A stretch of 64,000 nucleotides of DNA from Deinococcus aerolatus (GTDB lineage Bacteria > Deinococcota > Deinococci > Deinococcales > Deinococcaceae): NCBI RefSeq assembly GCF_014647055.1, contig NZ_BMOL01000013.1, positions 1 through 64,000 on the forward strand, given 5' to 3'. A model generated the notes under the pieces. The model saw only the letters and a program-made list of their open reading frames with translations, had not been told where the DNA came from and ran no database searches. Shown here one piece after another: positions 46,876-55,591 of this stretch; position 1 is the stretch's first letter, and every line of letters starts with the position of its first letter. A program made the position numbers and the translations under genes.

Positions 46876-46984
46876 GACAGGGCGGCCGTGGGCGCAAGAA
46901 CACGCTGGCGCGAACACAATGGCCTGCTTCAGACGGTTGCCGCGTCCGTTCAGGGCTAGAGTGACGCGTGCCGCAGAGGAACAG

Positions 46985-48730
46985 ATGACCGCCCCCACTT
47001 CCCCCTCTCCCCAGATCCGCGACCTGGGCCTGCTGAGCAACCGCCGCAGCGCCGCACTGGTCACGTCCCTGGGCGAGGTGGTGTGGTACTGCCCGGGACG
47101 TTTCGACGCGCCCTCGCTGCTGGCCCGGCTGCTGGACGACGAACGCGGCGGCTCGTGGGCCGTCGATCTGCCGGGCGCAGTCGGGGGGGGGCGCCGCTAT
47201 CTGGGCGACGGGGGCCATCTGGAATCGGTGTTGCGTACCGGGACACGGCACGCAGAGCTGACCATCACCGATTTCATGCCTTATGGAGACGGCCTGCCGT
47301 GTGGCGTGTGCCGCGTCCTCTCGCAGGCACCCCAGCCTTACCGGTTGGTCCTGAACGCCGCGCCCGATTACGCCCGCCGCGCCGTCACCTTGAGTCAGGA
47401 CGGCGCGGCGGTGCAGATAGACGGTCGGCACTGGCTGTACGCGTCGCACCCAGCCCAGATTCAGGGCGAGTCGGTGGTGGTGGAGGTGCCCGCAGGCGAG
47501 GCCGCCTGGGCCTTTCTGAGCGACGAACGCCTGGAAGCCGTGCCCGACTGGGAAACCGTGACGCGCTGGCGCGAGGCGTCGCTGCTGAACTGGCAGAACC
47601 TGACCACCCACGCCACCTACCAAGGGCCGTATCAGGACGCCGTGCGCGCCTCACTGCGGGCGCTGCGGCTGCTGACGGACCACACCGGCAACGCAACCAT
47701 CGCGGCCCCCACCACCAGCCTGCCCGAGGTCCTGGGCGGCGAGAAGAACTGGGACTACCGCTACGTCTGGCTGCGCGACGCGGGCATGGTGGTCAGCGCC
47801 CTGACCCGCGCCGGGGGCGACGGCAGCGAGGGCCGGGCCTTCCTGTCCTTTATCTGCGCCCAGGCCACACCGCAACACGGTCTGCCGGCATCCCCCTTTC
47901 TTACCGTGGACGGCGGTGAGCCGCCCGAGGAAACCGAACTCGACCTTGCGGGGTACGGGGACAGCCGCCCGGTCCAGATCGGTAACGGGGCGCGCGGACA
48001 GCTGCAGCTCGACGCCTACGGCAACGTGTTGCTGGCCGCCAAACTGATCTACGAGCGCTTCGGCACCCGCGAACACTGGGGGGTGATCGAGCGGTTGGCC
48101 GAGTTCCTGTGCGGGCACTGGCAGGACGACGATTACGGCATCTGGGAGGAGCGCCGGAAGCGTCCCTACGTGGCCGGTAAGGTGCTGGCCGCCGTTGCGC
48201 TGGAATACATCGCCGGGCACAGCCGGGACCCGGCGCAGGCCGCACGCTGGATGGCGGCGGCAGAGGCAGCCCGCGTCTGGGTGGCAGGCAACGCACTCAC
48301 TGCCGCGGGCGCCTACGCCTACGTGGCCGGTGAGGAAGGGGTGGACGTGACAGCGGTCCTGTACCCGGTGTGGGGCTTCTGCGCTCCCGATTCGCCTGAG
48401 ATGCTGGCCACGCTGGCGGCGCTGGAGGGTGAGTACTGTCAGGACCACCTGTACTGGCGACACCTGGCCGACGATGACCGCCGCGAAGGCGCGTTTCTGG
48501 CCGGAACATTGTGGGTGGCCCAGTACTGGGTGATGCGCGACCCGCCGCGGGCGCGCGTGATTCTGGACGCGGTGTTGGCCTACGCCAACGACCTGGGCCT
48601 GCTGCCCGAGATGGCCGATCCCCGCACCCGGGAGCCGCTGGGCAACGGACCACAGACCTTCGTTCACGCCGCCCTGATCGGCCTGGTGGTGGACCTGGCC
48701 GCGGCCGAGCGGGCGCAGGAGACACCGTGA
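46985..48730 (+). CDS. glycoside hydrolase family 15 (glucoamylase/trehalase-like)
   Basis: A 581-residue cytosolic enzyme. The N-terminal beta-sandwich is IRDLGLLSNRRSAALVTSLGEVVWYCPGRFDAPSLLARLLD. The (alpha/alpha)6 catalytic domain includes the GH15 motif GGEKNWDYRYVWLRDAG and the general-acid Glu388 in DYGIWEERRKR. The C-terminal GNGPQTFVHAALI holds the region of the second catalytic Glu, here without an obvious Glu. GH15 covers glucoamylase, glucodextranase and trehalase. Polyol and sugar neighbours fit a carbohydrate role. The start at 46985 is preceded by AGAGGA. Confidence 0.87.
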   Translation: MTAPTSPSPQIRDLGLLSNRRSAALVTSLGEVVWYCPGRFDAPSLLARLLDDERGGSWAVDLPGAVGGGRRYLGDGGHLESVLRTGTRHAELTITDFMPYGDGLPCGVCRVLSQAPQPYRLVLNAAPDYARRAVTLSQDGAAVQIDGRHWLYASHPAQIQGESVVVEVPAGEAAWAFLSDERLEAVPDWETVTRWREASLLNWQNLTTHATYQGPYQDAVRASLRALRLLTDHTGNATIAAPTTSLPEVLGGEKNWDYRYVWLRDAGMVVSALTRAGGDGSEGRAFLSFICAQATPQHGLPASPFLTVDGGEPPEETELDLAGYGDSRPVQIGNGARGQLQLDAYGNVLLAAKLIYERFGTREHWGVIERLAEFLCGHWQDDDYGIWEERRKRPYVAGKVLAAVALEYIAGHSRDPAQAARWMAAAEAARVWVAGNALTAAGAYAYVAGEEGVDVTAVLYPVWGFCAPDSPEMLATLAALEGEYCQDHLYWRHLADDDRREGAFLAGTLWVAQYWVMRDPPRARVILDAVLAYANDLGLLPEMADPRTREPLGNGPQTFVHAALIGLVVDLAAAERAQETP

Positions 48731-48771
48731 TCGCCGGGACTCGCGGGACCGGAAGGCCGCCGGGAACGCGC

Positions 48772-48777
48772 TACCCT
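48772..48777 (+). promoter_or_regulatory. -10-like TACCCT for a leaderless permease mRNA
   Basis: TACCCT ends 7 nt before the GTG at 48785, and no Shine-Dalgarno sequence is seen. Confidence 0.35.
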
Positions 48778-48784
48778 TGAGCCT

Positions 48785-49960
48785 GTGCGACTTCCCGATC
48801 TTCTGCGGCTCTCGGCCCTGGGGCTGCGGCGCCGTCCGGTGCGGACCGCGCTGACCGCGCTGGGACTGGCGGTGGCGCTGGGCAGTATGCTGCTCTTTCT
48901 GTCGCTGGGCGAGGGTCTGCGCGGGGTGTTCGCCGCCGAGCTGGGCACGGTGGGCCCGGACCTTCAGGTGGCCAGCACGCGGGCAGGGGAGACCCTCCTG
49001 CCGAACATGGACATGAATCCGGCCGTGGTGGAAGAACTTCAGCGGCTGTCGGCCCCCCTGGGCATCGAGGCCGTCACCCCGGTGGCGGCCACCATCCGGC
49101 AGTCGCTGGACCCTTCACAGAGCGCGGTGTTCTACGGCCTGCCCGCCGCAAGCGGCATCGGCGCGATGTTCACGGGGCTGGTGGTGGCCCAGGGCCGCCT
49201 GCTGGAGCCGGGTGACGCCGGGAAGGACGTGGTGGTGCTGGGCGCCAGGGCCGCACAGAACCTGGGGCTGGGACTGGGTGACACGCTGGAACTGACCCGC
49301 CGGGGCCGCGCGCGTGTTGTCGGCATTCTCGAGCCCGGCAGTGCACTCAACGACACCTTCAGCTACCTGCCCATCGGGGCCGTGCAGCGGGCGTTTGGAG
49401 TGGGGGACCGTCTCTCGCTGGTGGCGCTGCAGCTCAAGAACCCCGCTGACGCCGCCCGGGTGGCCACCGCGCTGGCCGGGGAGGCGCAGATCGGCGGGCT
49501 GGGGCTGAAAATCAGCACCCGCGCCGATGTGGCGAGCAACGTCGGAAAACTGCTGAACAGCGCGGACCTGCTGAGCGTATGCCTGTCTGTGATCGCGCTG
49601 ATCGTGGGCGGGCTGGCGGTGGTCAACACGGTGATGATGGGTGTCTACGAGCGCACCCGCGAGTTCGGCACGCTGCGGGCCATCGGCGCGCGTCCAGCCT
49701 TCGTGCGGCAGCTGGTCCTGAGCGAGACCCTGCTGCTGTCCGGGCTGGGCGGCGTGGTGGGCCTGGGGCTGGCGGGTGTAGGCGTGAGCGGCGTCAACGT
49801 CTACACCCAGCAACTGGCTGGTTTCGACGGTGCGGCCCTGACCCCCCGGCTGATCATGGTGGGCCTGGGGGTGGCGCTGGGACTGGGGCTGCTGGCCGGA
49901 CTGTGGCCGGCCCGCAGCGCCGGGCGCACCGCAGTGGTAGACGCGCTGGGACGGCTCTAG
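48785..49960 (+). CDS. FtsX/MacB-type ABC transporter permease
   Basis: A 391-residue inner-membrane protein. The N-terminal membrane segment [26 protein letters not shown] is followed by an extracytoplasmic MacB-like domain of about 215 residues and then three C-terminal membrane segments ([66 protein letters not shown]). The cytoplasmic coupling sequence [20 protein letters not shown] is typical of the LolC/MacB/FtsX group. No ATPase gene is adjacent. The start is a GTG. The next gene begins 3 nt after its stop. Confidence 0.85.
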   Translation: MRLPDLLRLSALGLRRRPVRTALTALGLAVALGSMLLFLSLGEGLRGVFAAELGTVGPDLQVASTRAGETLLPNMDMNPAVVEELQRLSAPLGIEAVTPVAATIRQSLDPSQSAVFYGLPAASGIGAMFTGLVVAQGRLLEPGDAGKDVVVLGARAAQNLGLGLGDTLELTRRGRARVVGILEPGSALNDTFSYLPIGAVQRAFGVGDRLSLVALQLKNPADAARVATALAGEAQIGGLGLKISTRADVASNVGKLLNSADLLSVCLSVIALIVGGLAVVNTVMMGVYERTREFGTLRAIGARPAFVRQLVLSETLLLSGLGGVVGLGLAGVGVSGVNVYTQQLAGFDGAALTPRLIMVGLGVALGLGLLAGLWPARSAGRTAVVDALGRL

Positions 49961-49963
49961 GGC

Positions 49964-50509
49964 GTGCCCTCCGTCGGCTCTGCGCCGCGGCACGTCTGGG
50001 GAAAACTCGGCCTTGCAGCGCTGCTGGTGGCGCTGGCCGCCGGGGGGCTGGGGCGCGCCGCCGGATTCCACGGCCTGCTGTTTGCGCTGGGGATGCAGGT
50101 GCTGCTGATGTGGTGGGCGCTGTACCTGCTGGCCGTGACCAGCCCGGCGCTGCGCGGCCCACGGTTTACGGTGCAGGCCTGGGAAGCCCCCCTGTACCGG
50201 CGGCTGGGCGCGCTGGCGTTCGGAAGCGTGCTGCGCGTGGTCGGCTGGGAACGCCTGCGCCGGGATTCACGCGGCTTCAGCGGCACGCGCACCTCCCTGA
50301 CACGGCTGGACCGGGCCACGCGCGAGGCGGAATACAGCCACCTGCTGCTGGCGCTGATCTGTCTCGGTATCGCGGCGGGCGCGCTGCTGGTGCACGCTCC
50401 CGACACTGCAGGCTGGGTTCTCCTGACCGCCATCCCCGCCCACCTCTACCCGGTGATGCTGCAGCGCACCCTGCGCTGGCGCCTGCAGAAGCTGGGGCTC
50501 AGGAACTGA
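49964..50509 (+). CDS. small membrane protein resembling CrtO-type glycosyl-carotenoid acyltransferases
   Basis: A 181-residue protein with four hydrophobic segments (LGLAALLVALAAGGLGRA, LLFALGMQVLLMWWALYLLAV, LLLALICLGIAAGALLVHA, GWVLLTAIPAHLYPVML). The pattern LYRRLGALAFGSVLRVVGWERLRRDSRGFSGTRTSL...REAEYSH...HLYPVMLQRTLRWRL resembles the CrtO/glycosyl-4,4'-diaponeurosporenoate acyltransferase family; this is a recognition by eye and moderate only. The start is a GTG 3 nt after the permease stop. Its 3' end overlaps by 11 nt the converging glycosyltransferase gene. Confidence 0.65.
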   Translation: MPSVGSAPRHVWGKLGLAALLVALAAGGLGRAAGFHGLLFALGMQVLLMWWALYLLAVTSPALRGPRFTVQAWEAPLYRRLGALAFGSVLRVVGWERLRRDSRGFSGTRTSLTRLDRATREAEYSHLLLALICLGIAAGALLVHAPDTAGWVLLTAIPAHLYPVMLQRTLRWRLQKLGLRN

Positions 50510-51827
50510 CGGTCCGCGTCACGGCCCGTCCCGAGCGTGCCAGTTGCTCCAGCAGCGTCGCAGCCTCGCTGGGCGCGTCGTGCTGCTGCATCTCGGCCGC
50601 CAGCGCCTGCGCCCGCCGCCGCTGCACGCTGTCACCCAGGAGTTCCAGCACCGAGCGGCGCAGACGCTCCCCTGTCGGACGGGCCGTTCGCAGATTCAGA
50701 CCCACCCCCGCGTGGGCCACGCGTCCGGCCACCTCCGTCTTGTCCTCGCTGCCGCCGGCCACCACGACCGGGACGCCGTGCGCCAGCGCCGCCTGCACCC
50801 CGCCGTACCCACCATTCGTCACGTAGACCGAAACGTGCGGCAGCAGCGCCGCGAAGGGCACAAAAGCCGCTGCACGGGCGTTGGCAGGCAGGTCAGACAG
50901 CCCGTTCACACCCGCCGCCACCACCAGCACATTCTCGTTTTTGAGCGCCTGGACCGTGGGCAGGATCAGCTGATGTGGTTGGGTGGCGAGGGTCCCCTGC
51001 GTGACCAGCACCACCGGACGCGGTGAATTCAGCATCTCCGGCCACCACCGGGGGAGACCGCCCCCTGCGGGAAGCGGAGGCGTGATCGGCCCGATGAAAT
51101 GCAGCGTGCTGGGCAGGTCGCTCTGGGGGTACTCGAACGCGGGGACGGTCGGCTGAAGCATCAGATGCGGCGAGGGCGGCAGGGCAAAAGGTCGGGGCCG
51201 CACGCCCATGCGCCCACAGGCCGCCGCCAGATCTCGTGACGCCGCCCCAAACACCACCTGCTGCGTCAGCCAATGCAGCGCGCGGTTTCTGGCCCGTCCT
51301 GCGGCGGTGGCGGACGGTGGCAGGCCCAGACCGAACGGCGCGGTGTCCCGGCTCTGAATGCCCAGGGGCAGCACGCCCAGCAGCGCGCACGGCGGCCCGC
51401 CCGCTTCCGCGTGCAGCAGGGCGGCCACCAGCGTCTGATCGGCCAGCACGGCGTCGGCCAGCCACTCCCGCCCGATCTCCTGCAGGTCGTGCATGTTGCC
51501 CTCGATGCCGCCCACAAAAATCTGCTGCACGTCGTACTGCAATTGCCGCAGGCCGCGCCGCCGGGCCCGCCCCGGGAAGGTCGCCCCAAAATCAGCGTCG
51601 TCGAAATCGCGGGCGTGCACGAACGGCAGAAATTCGGCTCCCGCCGCCTGCACCCGCGCCGCATACTTGCGCCCGGTGTACCATCGCACGCTGTGGCCGC
51701 GCCGCACCAGTTCCCGCACGATGGGCAGCAGCGGCAGAACATGCCCGGCGATGGGCTGCGAGGCGATCAGGAGGCGGAACAAACCAGGCCCCACTGCACG
51801 TGCGGGAATCCTGACTCTGTACGGCAT
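50499..51827 (-). CDS. UDP-glycosyltransferase (GT1, MGT/UGT-like)
   Basis: A 442-residue GT-B glycosyltransferase. The N-terminal acceptor domain begins LFRLLIASQPIAGHVLPLLPIVRELVRRGHSVRWYTGRKYA. The C-terminal donor-binding signature is FVPFAALLPHVSVYVTNGGYGGVQAALAHGVPVVVAGGSEDKTEVAGRVAHAGVGLNL, close to macrolide and carotenoid glycosyltransferases. It is 18 nt downstream of the flavin hydroxylase and the last gene of the type III PKS operon, so it may glycosylate the phenolic product. Confidence 0.85.
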   Translation of the reverse strand: MPYRVRIPARAVGPGLFRLLIASQPIAGHVLPLLPIVRELVRRGHSVRWYTGRKYAARVQAAGAEFLPFVHARDFDDADFGATFPGRARRRGLRQLQYDVQQIFVGGIEGNMHDLQEIGREWLADAVLADQTLVAALLHAEAGGPPCALLGVLPLGIQSRDTAPFGLGLPPSATAAGRARNRALHWLTQQVVFGAASRDLAAACGRMGVRPRPFALPPSPHLMLQPTVPAFEYPQSDLPSTLHFIGPITPPLPAGGGLPRWWPEMLNSPRPVVLVTQGTLATQPHQLILPTVQALKNENVLVVAAGVNGLSDLPANARAAAFVPFAALLPHVSVYVTNGGYGGVQAALAHGVPVVVAGGSEDKTEVAGRVAHAGVGLNLRTARPTGERLRRSVLELLGDSVQRRRAQALAAEMQQHDAPSEAATLLEQLARSGRAVTRTVSS

Positions 51828-51845
51828 CGAAACATTTTCGACAGC

Positions 51846-52994
51846 TTACAGCCAGCGCATCGTAAACGCTCTGGCCAGCAGAGGCTCGGCCCTGGGGGAG
51901 CGCAGGAGACGTTCGATCAGACGTTCACGCGCTTTCTGCGCCCGTGGGCCTGCCGGGCGGCCCGCCGCCATATTCAGTTCGGCCTGACGGCCAGCCACGC
52001 GGGCCGAGCGAAGACGGGTTCGTTCAAAATGCAGCCAGTCCACGCGGCGGCCGGCAAGCGACGCCTCCAGCAGGGGCGCCAGCGCGGCAGCGTCCAGCCA
52101 CCCCAGGTTCATCCCCTGCCCACCGATGGGGCTGACCACGTGCGCCGCGTCGCCGATCAGCACGGCCCGCCCAGCCACCATCCGCGGCGCACAGTGGCGG
52201 CGGACCTCGAAGGCGCTGAGCATCCGGCATTCGGCAGCCGGAACATGCAGACCCGTGCGCTGCCGGATCATGGCGGTCAATCTGTGGGCAGCGGCGTCCT
52301 CCAGCAACTGCCCTCCGGTGTGCACCACCCAGCGCCGGCCCTGCCCTGGCAGCGGGAACGATTCCACCACGCCCCCCTCGGTCAGCGACACCAGCGCCGT
52401 CTGCCCCAGCGGCGTGGTATCGGGAAAGTCGCCCATCAGGTACCTGTCAGGGTACCGCCGGCCGGGAAAGGGCAACCCCAGGGCTTCCCGCACGCCGCTG
52501 CGCCAGCCGTCGGCGCCGATCACATGACGGCCACGCAGCGCCAGCGGCCTGCCGTTCACGCGGGCGGTGACGTGCAGACCCTCCGGGTCCTCCCGGAGCC
52601 CCAGGACCTCGACCCCGGAACACAGAGCTCCGGGGGTGAGTTCGGCCAGACGGCGGCGCAGCACTGCTTCTGTGTCACGCTGCGGCAGCGAAAGGATGAA
52701 GGGAAAGTCCGCCGAGGCCGCCCCAAAGCCCAGTTCACCCAGCGGCCCGGCGTCGCCCATGACCAGACCGCGGGTGATGGGCAGGCCTGCTGCCAGCATC
52801 GGTCCGGTCAACCCGACTTCATTGAACGCCTCCAGCGCCGGCGGGTGAATGCCGATGGCACGTGAATGCTGTCCCGGACAGCTTCGCCGTTCCAGCACGC
52901 GGAAGCTCAGGCCGCGCCGCGCCAGCAGACACCCCAGAAACAGCCCCACCGGGCCGCCCCCGACGATCAGCACATCCCAGACCCGCTCAGCCAC
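51846..52994 (-). CDS. FAD-dependent aromatic hydroxylase (PHBH fold) of the PKS cluster
   Basis: A 382-residue group A flavin monooxygenase. The FAD site is DVLIVGGGPVGLFLGCLLARRGLSFRVLERRSCPGQHSRAIGIHPPALE, the family DG motif is HVIGADGWRSGVREALG, and the second FAD motif is AVLIGDAAHVVSPIGGQGMNLGWLDAAAL. It probably hydroxylates the polyketide ring, as SrsC does after SrsA/SrsB in Streptomyces (family knowledge). The start is the GTG at 52994, which overlaps the methyltransferase stop by 8 nt; the longer open frame to 53228 is inside that gene. Confidence 0.85.
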   Translation of the reverse strand: MAERVWDVLIVGGGPVGLFLGCLLARRGLSFRVLERRSCPGQHSRAIGIHPPALEAFNEVGLTGPMLAAGLPITRGLVMGDAGPLGELGFGAASADFPFILSLPQRDTEAVLRRRLAELTPGALCSGVEVLGLREDPEGLHVTARVNGRPLALRGRHVIGADGWRSGVREALGLPFPGRRYPDRYLMGDFPDTTPLGQTALVSLTEGGVVESFPLPGQGRRWVVHTGGQLLEDAAAHRLTAMIRQRTGLHVPAAECRMLSAFEVRRHCAPRMVAGRAVLIGDAAHVVSPIGGQGMNLGWLDAAALAPLLEASLAGRRVDWLHFERTRLRSARVAGRQAELNMAAGRPAGPRAQKARERLIERLLRSPRAEPLLARAFTMRWL

Positions 52995-53703
52995 GCGCCG
53001 TGGCCCCGTACACCAGCAGATTTCGGAAGGGATGCAGGGTCCGGACCTGCCAGCCTGGCGGGGCCAGTTCACGCAATTCGGCGGCGGTGAAACTGCGGCG
53101 AATCGAGAGCAGTCCATCCTCGCCGATAAAAGAACCCCTGAACAGCGGCGCCACCCCGGCCCGGAAGCCCAGGTACGCCAGCGGGCTGCGCCTGATGTCG
53201 CTGTGGACAACCAGGCCCGCGTCCGCACACAGCCCCTCGCAGTCCCGCAGGAGCGCGCCCAGTTCCGGGGCCGTCAGGTGATGCAGCAGGTGATTGGAAG
53301 TCACCAGGTCAAACCGCCGCCCCTCCCGCACCAGATCCCCACTCATGGCCTGACGAAACTCCAGTCCTGAAACCGCCGACTGCGTCCCGGCAAAGGCAAT
53401 TGCACGCGCGTCGGCATCGATGGCCGTGATGCGCAGCGTGAAGCCGTCGCGCGCCGCCCAGCGGGCCAGGGCGCGCGGTACGTCGCCGCCCCCGCAGCCG
53501 ATGTCCAGCAGCGTGTTCGGGCGCGAGCGCGAGAGGCGGGGCAGCAGAACGCGCCTGTAGACCCGTCCCCACCCCGCCACCAGGCCGTTCACCGCACCGA
53601 ACTGGGCGTAGGTACGGTTGAGTTCGCTCAGGTCACACAGGGGATCGTCCATCCGCTCGGCCAGGTGAAGCTCACGCGCAGAGAAGGGGGCTGGAAGAAT
53701 CAC
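52987..53703 (-). CDS. SAM-dependent methyltransferase of the PKS cluster
   Basis: A 238-residue class I methyltransferase. Motif I is NTLLDIGCGGGDVPRALARWAAR, the acidic loop binding the ribose is ITAIDADARAIAFA, and motif IV is FDLVTSNHLLHHL. It overlaps the PKS gene by 4 nt and the hydroxylase gene by 8 nt, so the three are translationally coupled. In srs-type clusters the partner methyltransferase O-methylates alkylresorcinols, and a similar role is inferred here. Confidence 0.87.
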   Translation of the reverse strand: MILPAPFSARELHLAERMDDPLCDLSELNRTYAQFGAVNGLVAGWGRVYRRVLLPRLSRSRPNTLLDIGCGGGDVPRALARWAARDGFTLRITAIDADARAIAFAGTQSAVSGLEFRQAMSGDLVREGRRFDLVTSNHLLHHLTAPELGALLRDCEGLCADAGLVVHSDIRRSPLAYLGFRAGVAPLFRGSFIGEDGLLSIRRSFTAAELRELAPPGWQVRTLHPFRNLLVYGATARG

Positions 53704-54872
53704 CGCACCCCGGCCAGTTCACTCTGCCGCTCAGCCTCCTGCGTGGCCGCCGCGCCTACCGCGCCGCTCAACAGCCCCATCTCCACCGTCAGCCCCGGCC
53801 CGAAGGCCATCGCACACACCCGCTCCCCTTCCGGCGTCCCGAGCAGGTCCCGCAGGATAAACAGGATCGTGGCGCTGCTCATGTTGCCGTACTGGCGCAG
53901 CACCTCACGCGACGGCGCCATCTGCGCGTCACTGAGCTTCAGGCTACCCTGCACCTTGTCCAGAATGCTGCGCCCACCGGGATGGATGGCCCAGTGCTCG
54001 ACTCCGGCGTGGCGGGCGTCGGCCAGCGCGGGTTCGTGGTCCAGCAGCGGCGACAGCGCGCCCTCGATGTGCGACTCGATGATGGACGGCACGTAACTGC
54101 TCAGAACCATCTCGTAGCCCTGATCGCCAATGGTCCACGCCATTTCCGCCTCACCCACGCCGGGAGGGGTCAGGGTGGTCTCGAAGTGGTCCATCCTTAA
54201 GGCGTGCCGGCCCTGTGCTGGTGGCCGGGCGCTGACCAGCGCGGCGGCGCATCCGTCGGCGAACACCGAGGCGGCGATGATGGTGTCCGGGTCCGGCGCA
54301 GCTCGCATATGCAGGGTGCACAGCTCGGCACTCACCACCAGCACGGCGGCCTCGGGATCGGCCTGACAGAACGCCTTGGCCATCTTCAGCGCGGGAAAGG
54401 CTGCGTAGCAGCCCATGAAGCCCACGTGGTAACGGCCAACGTCACCGCCCAGTCCCAGCGCCCGCACGATGGCATAATCTGGCCCCGGCGCGAAGAAACC
54501 CGTGCAGGACACCGTGATGACATGGGTGATATCGGCGGCCTCGAAGGGGCCGTCCTCCAGCGCCTTGCGGGCGGCCTCCACGTACAGTCTGGTGGCCTCC
54601 TCGGCATAGACGATGTTGCGCTGCCCCGTGCTGGGCGTCAACATCCGTTCGTTGGCTGGATCGTAAAATAGCCCCGCCTCACCATCCTTGTCCGCAAATT
54701 CCCTGACCACGCTGTAGCGCTGATCGATTCCAGAGCCATTGAAGGCGGCGCCAGCCAGCCGTTTGGCCAAGCGGTCCAGCTCAGGCTGCGCCTTGATCAC
54801 TTCCCGGATCACCGACTGCGGATAGGCGGTCTCAGGCAGCGCCAGAGCAATGTCGTGAATGTAGACGGGCAT
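53700..54872 (-). CDS. type III polyketide synthase (alkylresorcinol/alkylpyrone synthase-like)
   Basis: A 390-residue chalcone/stilbene synthase-family enzyme. The catalytic triad is in place: Cys155 in VGFMGCYAAFPALKMA, His297 in HWAIHPGGRSILD and Asn330 in RQYGNMSSATILF. The GFGPG-like loop reads AFGPGLTVEMGLLSG. Such enzymes extend fatty acyl-CoA with malonyl-CoA and cyclise to alkylresorcinols or alkylpyrones. The following methyltransferase and flavin hydroxylase match the srsABC pattern of phenolic lipid and alkylquinone synthesis. TAGATT 5 nt upstream of the ATG suggests a leaderless mRNA. Confidence 0.92.
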   Translation of the reverse strand: MPVYIHDIALALPETAYPQSVIREVIKAQPELDRLAKRLAGAAFNGSGIDQRYSVVREFADKDGEAGLFYDPANERMLTPSTGQRNIVYAEEATRLYVEAARKALEDGPFEAADITHVITVSCTGFFAPGPDYAIVRALGLGGDVGRYHVGFMGCYAAFPALKMAKAFCQADPEAAVLVVSAELCTLHMRAAPDPDTIIAASVFADGCAAALVSARPPAQGRHALRMDHFETTLTPPGVGEAEMAWTIGDQGYEMVLSSYVPSIIESHIEGALSPLLDHEPALADARHAGVEHWAIHPGGRSILDKVQGSLKLSDAQMAPSREVLRQYGNMSSATILFILRDLLGTPEGERVCAMAFGPGLTVEMGLLSGAVGAAATQEAERQSELAGVR

Positions 54873-55591
54873 GGTTCAATCTAGGCTGTCAAGCTGACCC
54901 AGAGTGCGTGAATTGCACAAGGATTGAGCAATGGTGAGGGCGAATTCGGGACATCCCTCCCTCCTTGACTCCGGGGTTGCAGTGGCGGCTTTGCGTGTGT
55001 CCGCAATGGTGGCCAAGCCCGCTGCGCAGGCGTGGAATACTGGAGGCGACCACACCAATCCGAGCCTGAAGGCCCACAGCTACGACCGGCAGGAGCGCGT
55101 GGCGATCTTTCATGCCGACGGCCCGGGCTTGTGCAGGCCACCGTCGGCGCTACTGGTGCCGGTCTGCTGTCCTTCGCCGCCGTGATGAGGCCGTGTGGCT
55201 GGGCACCAGCAGCGGCGCAACTGATGGTCAGTCTGCCCACGGCGGACGTGGGCGTGCACTGGACGCTGACCAGCCGGTGGGCAGCCTGCGTCTGGGGTCC
55301 GCCGCTGTGCTCCCACACTGACCGACGCGCCGGGCCCCTTCCACGCGGCGGTGGACGAGGCCCGGCGGGCACTGGCGGCCCGGCACCAGGACTGAACCTT
55401 CGGGGTTCAAGGGGAAGTCCTCCCGGCCGGTTCCGCGCAGGGAGAGGAAGGCTGAGGTCGCCCCGTCTCCAGACGCGGGGGTGACCCAGCCCCTGCACGC
55501 CCGAGCGAGACACGCCTCCCGGAAGCAGCGGCCCCGGCCAGCGCTACAGTTGGCCTCATGATGTTCTCCAGCCTGCCCCCGCTGTGTCCGG
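54873..55591. other. 719-nt stretch without an intact gene; possible gene remnant
   Basis: No frame on either strand gives a convincing protein. Plus-strand frames give short protein-like runs that switch phase: SLKAHSYDRQERVAIFHADG near 55060-55120, then LVQATVGATGAGLLSFAAV in another frame near 55130-55185, then DEAVWLGTSSGATDG near 55185-55230. This pattern would fit a frameshifted remnant, but I cannot name the family. The only regulatory signal seen is the PKS promoter at its left end. Confidence 0.35.
54878..54883 (-). promoter_or_regulatory. -10-like TAGATT for a leaderless PKS-operon mRNA
   Basis: On the minus strand TAGATT ends 5 nt before the PKS ATG. A TTGACA 4 nt upstream of it is too close to serve as its -35 element. 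Confidence 0.4.

Noticed and set aside
52995..53228. N-terminal extension of the flavin hydroxylase
   Set aside because: It lies within the methyltransferase gene in another frame; the FAD motif begins right after the GTG at 52994.
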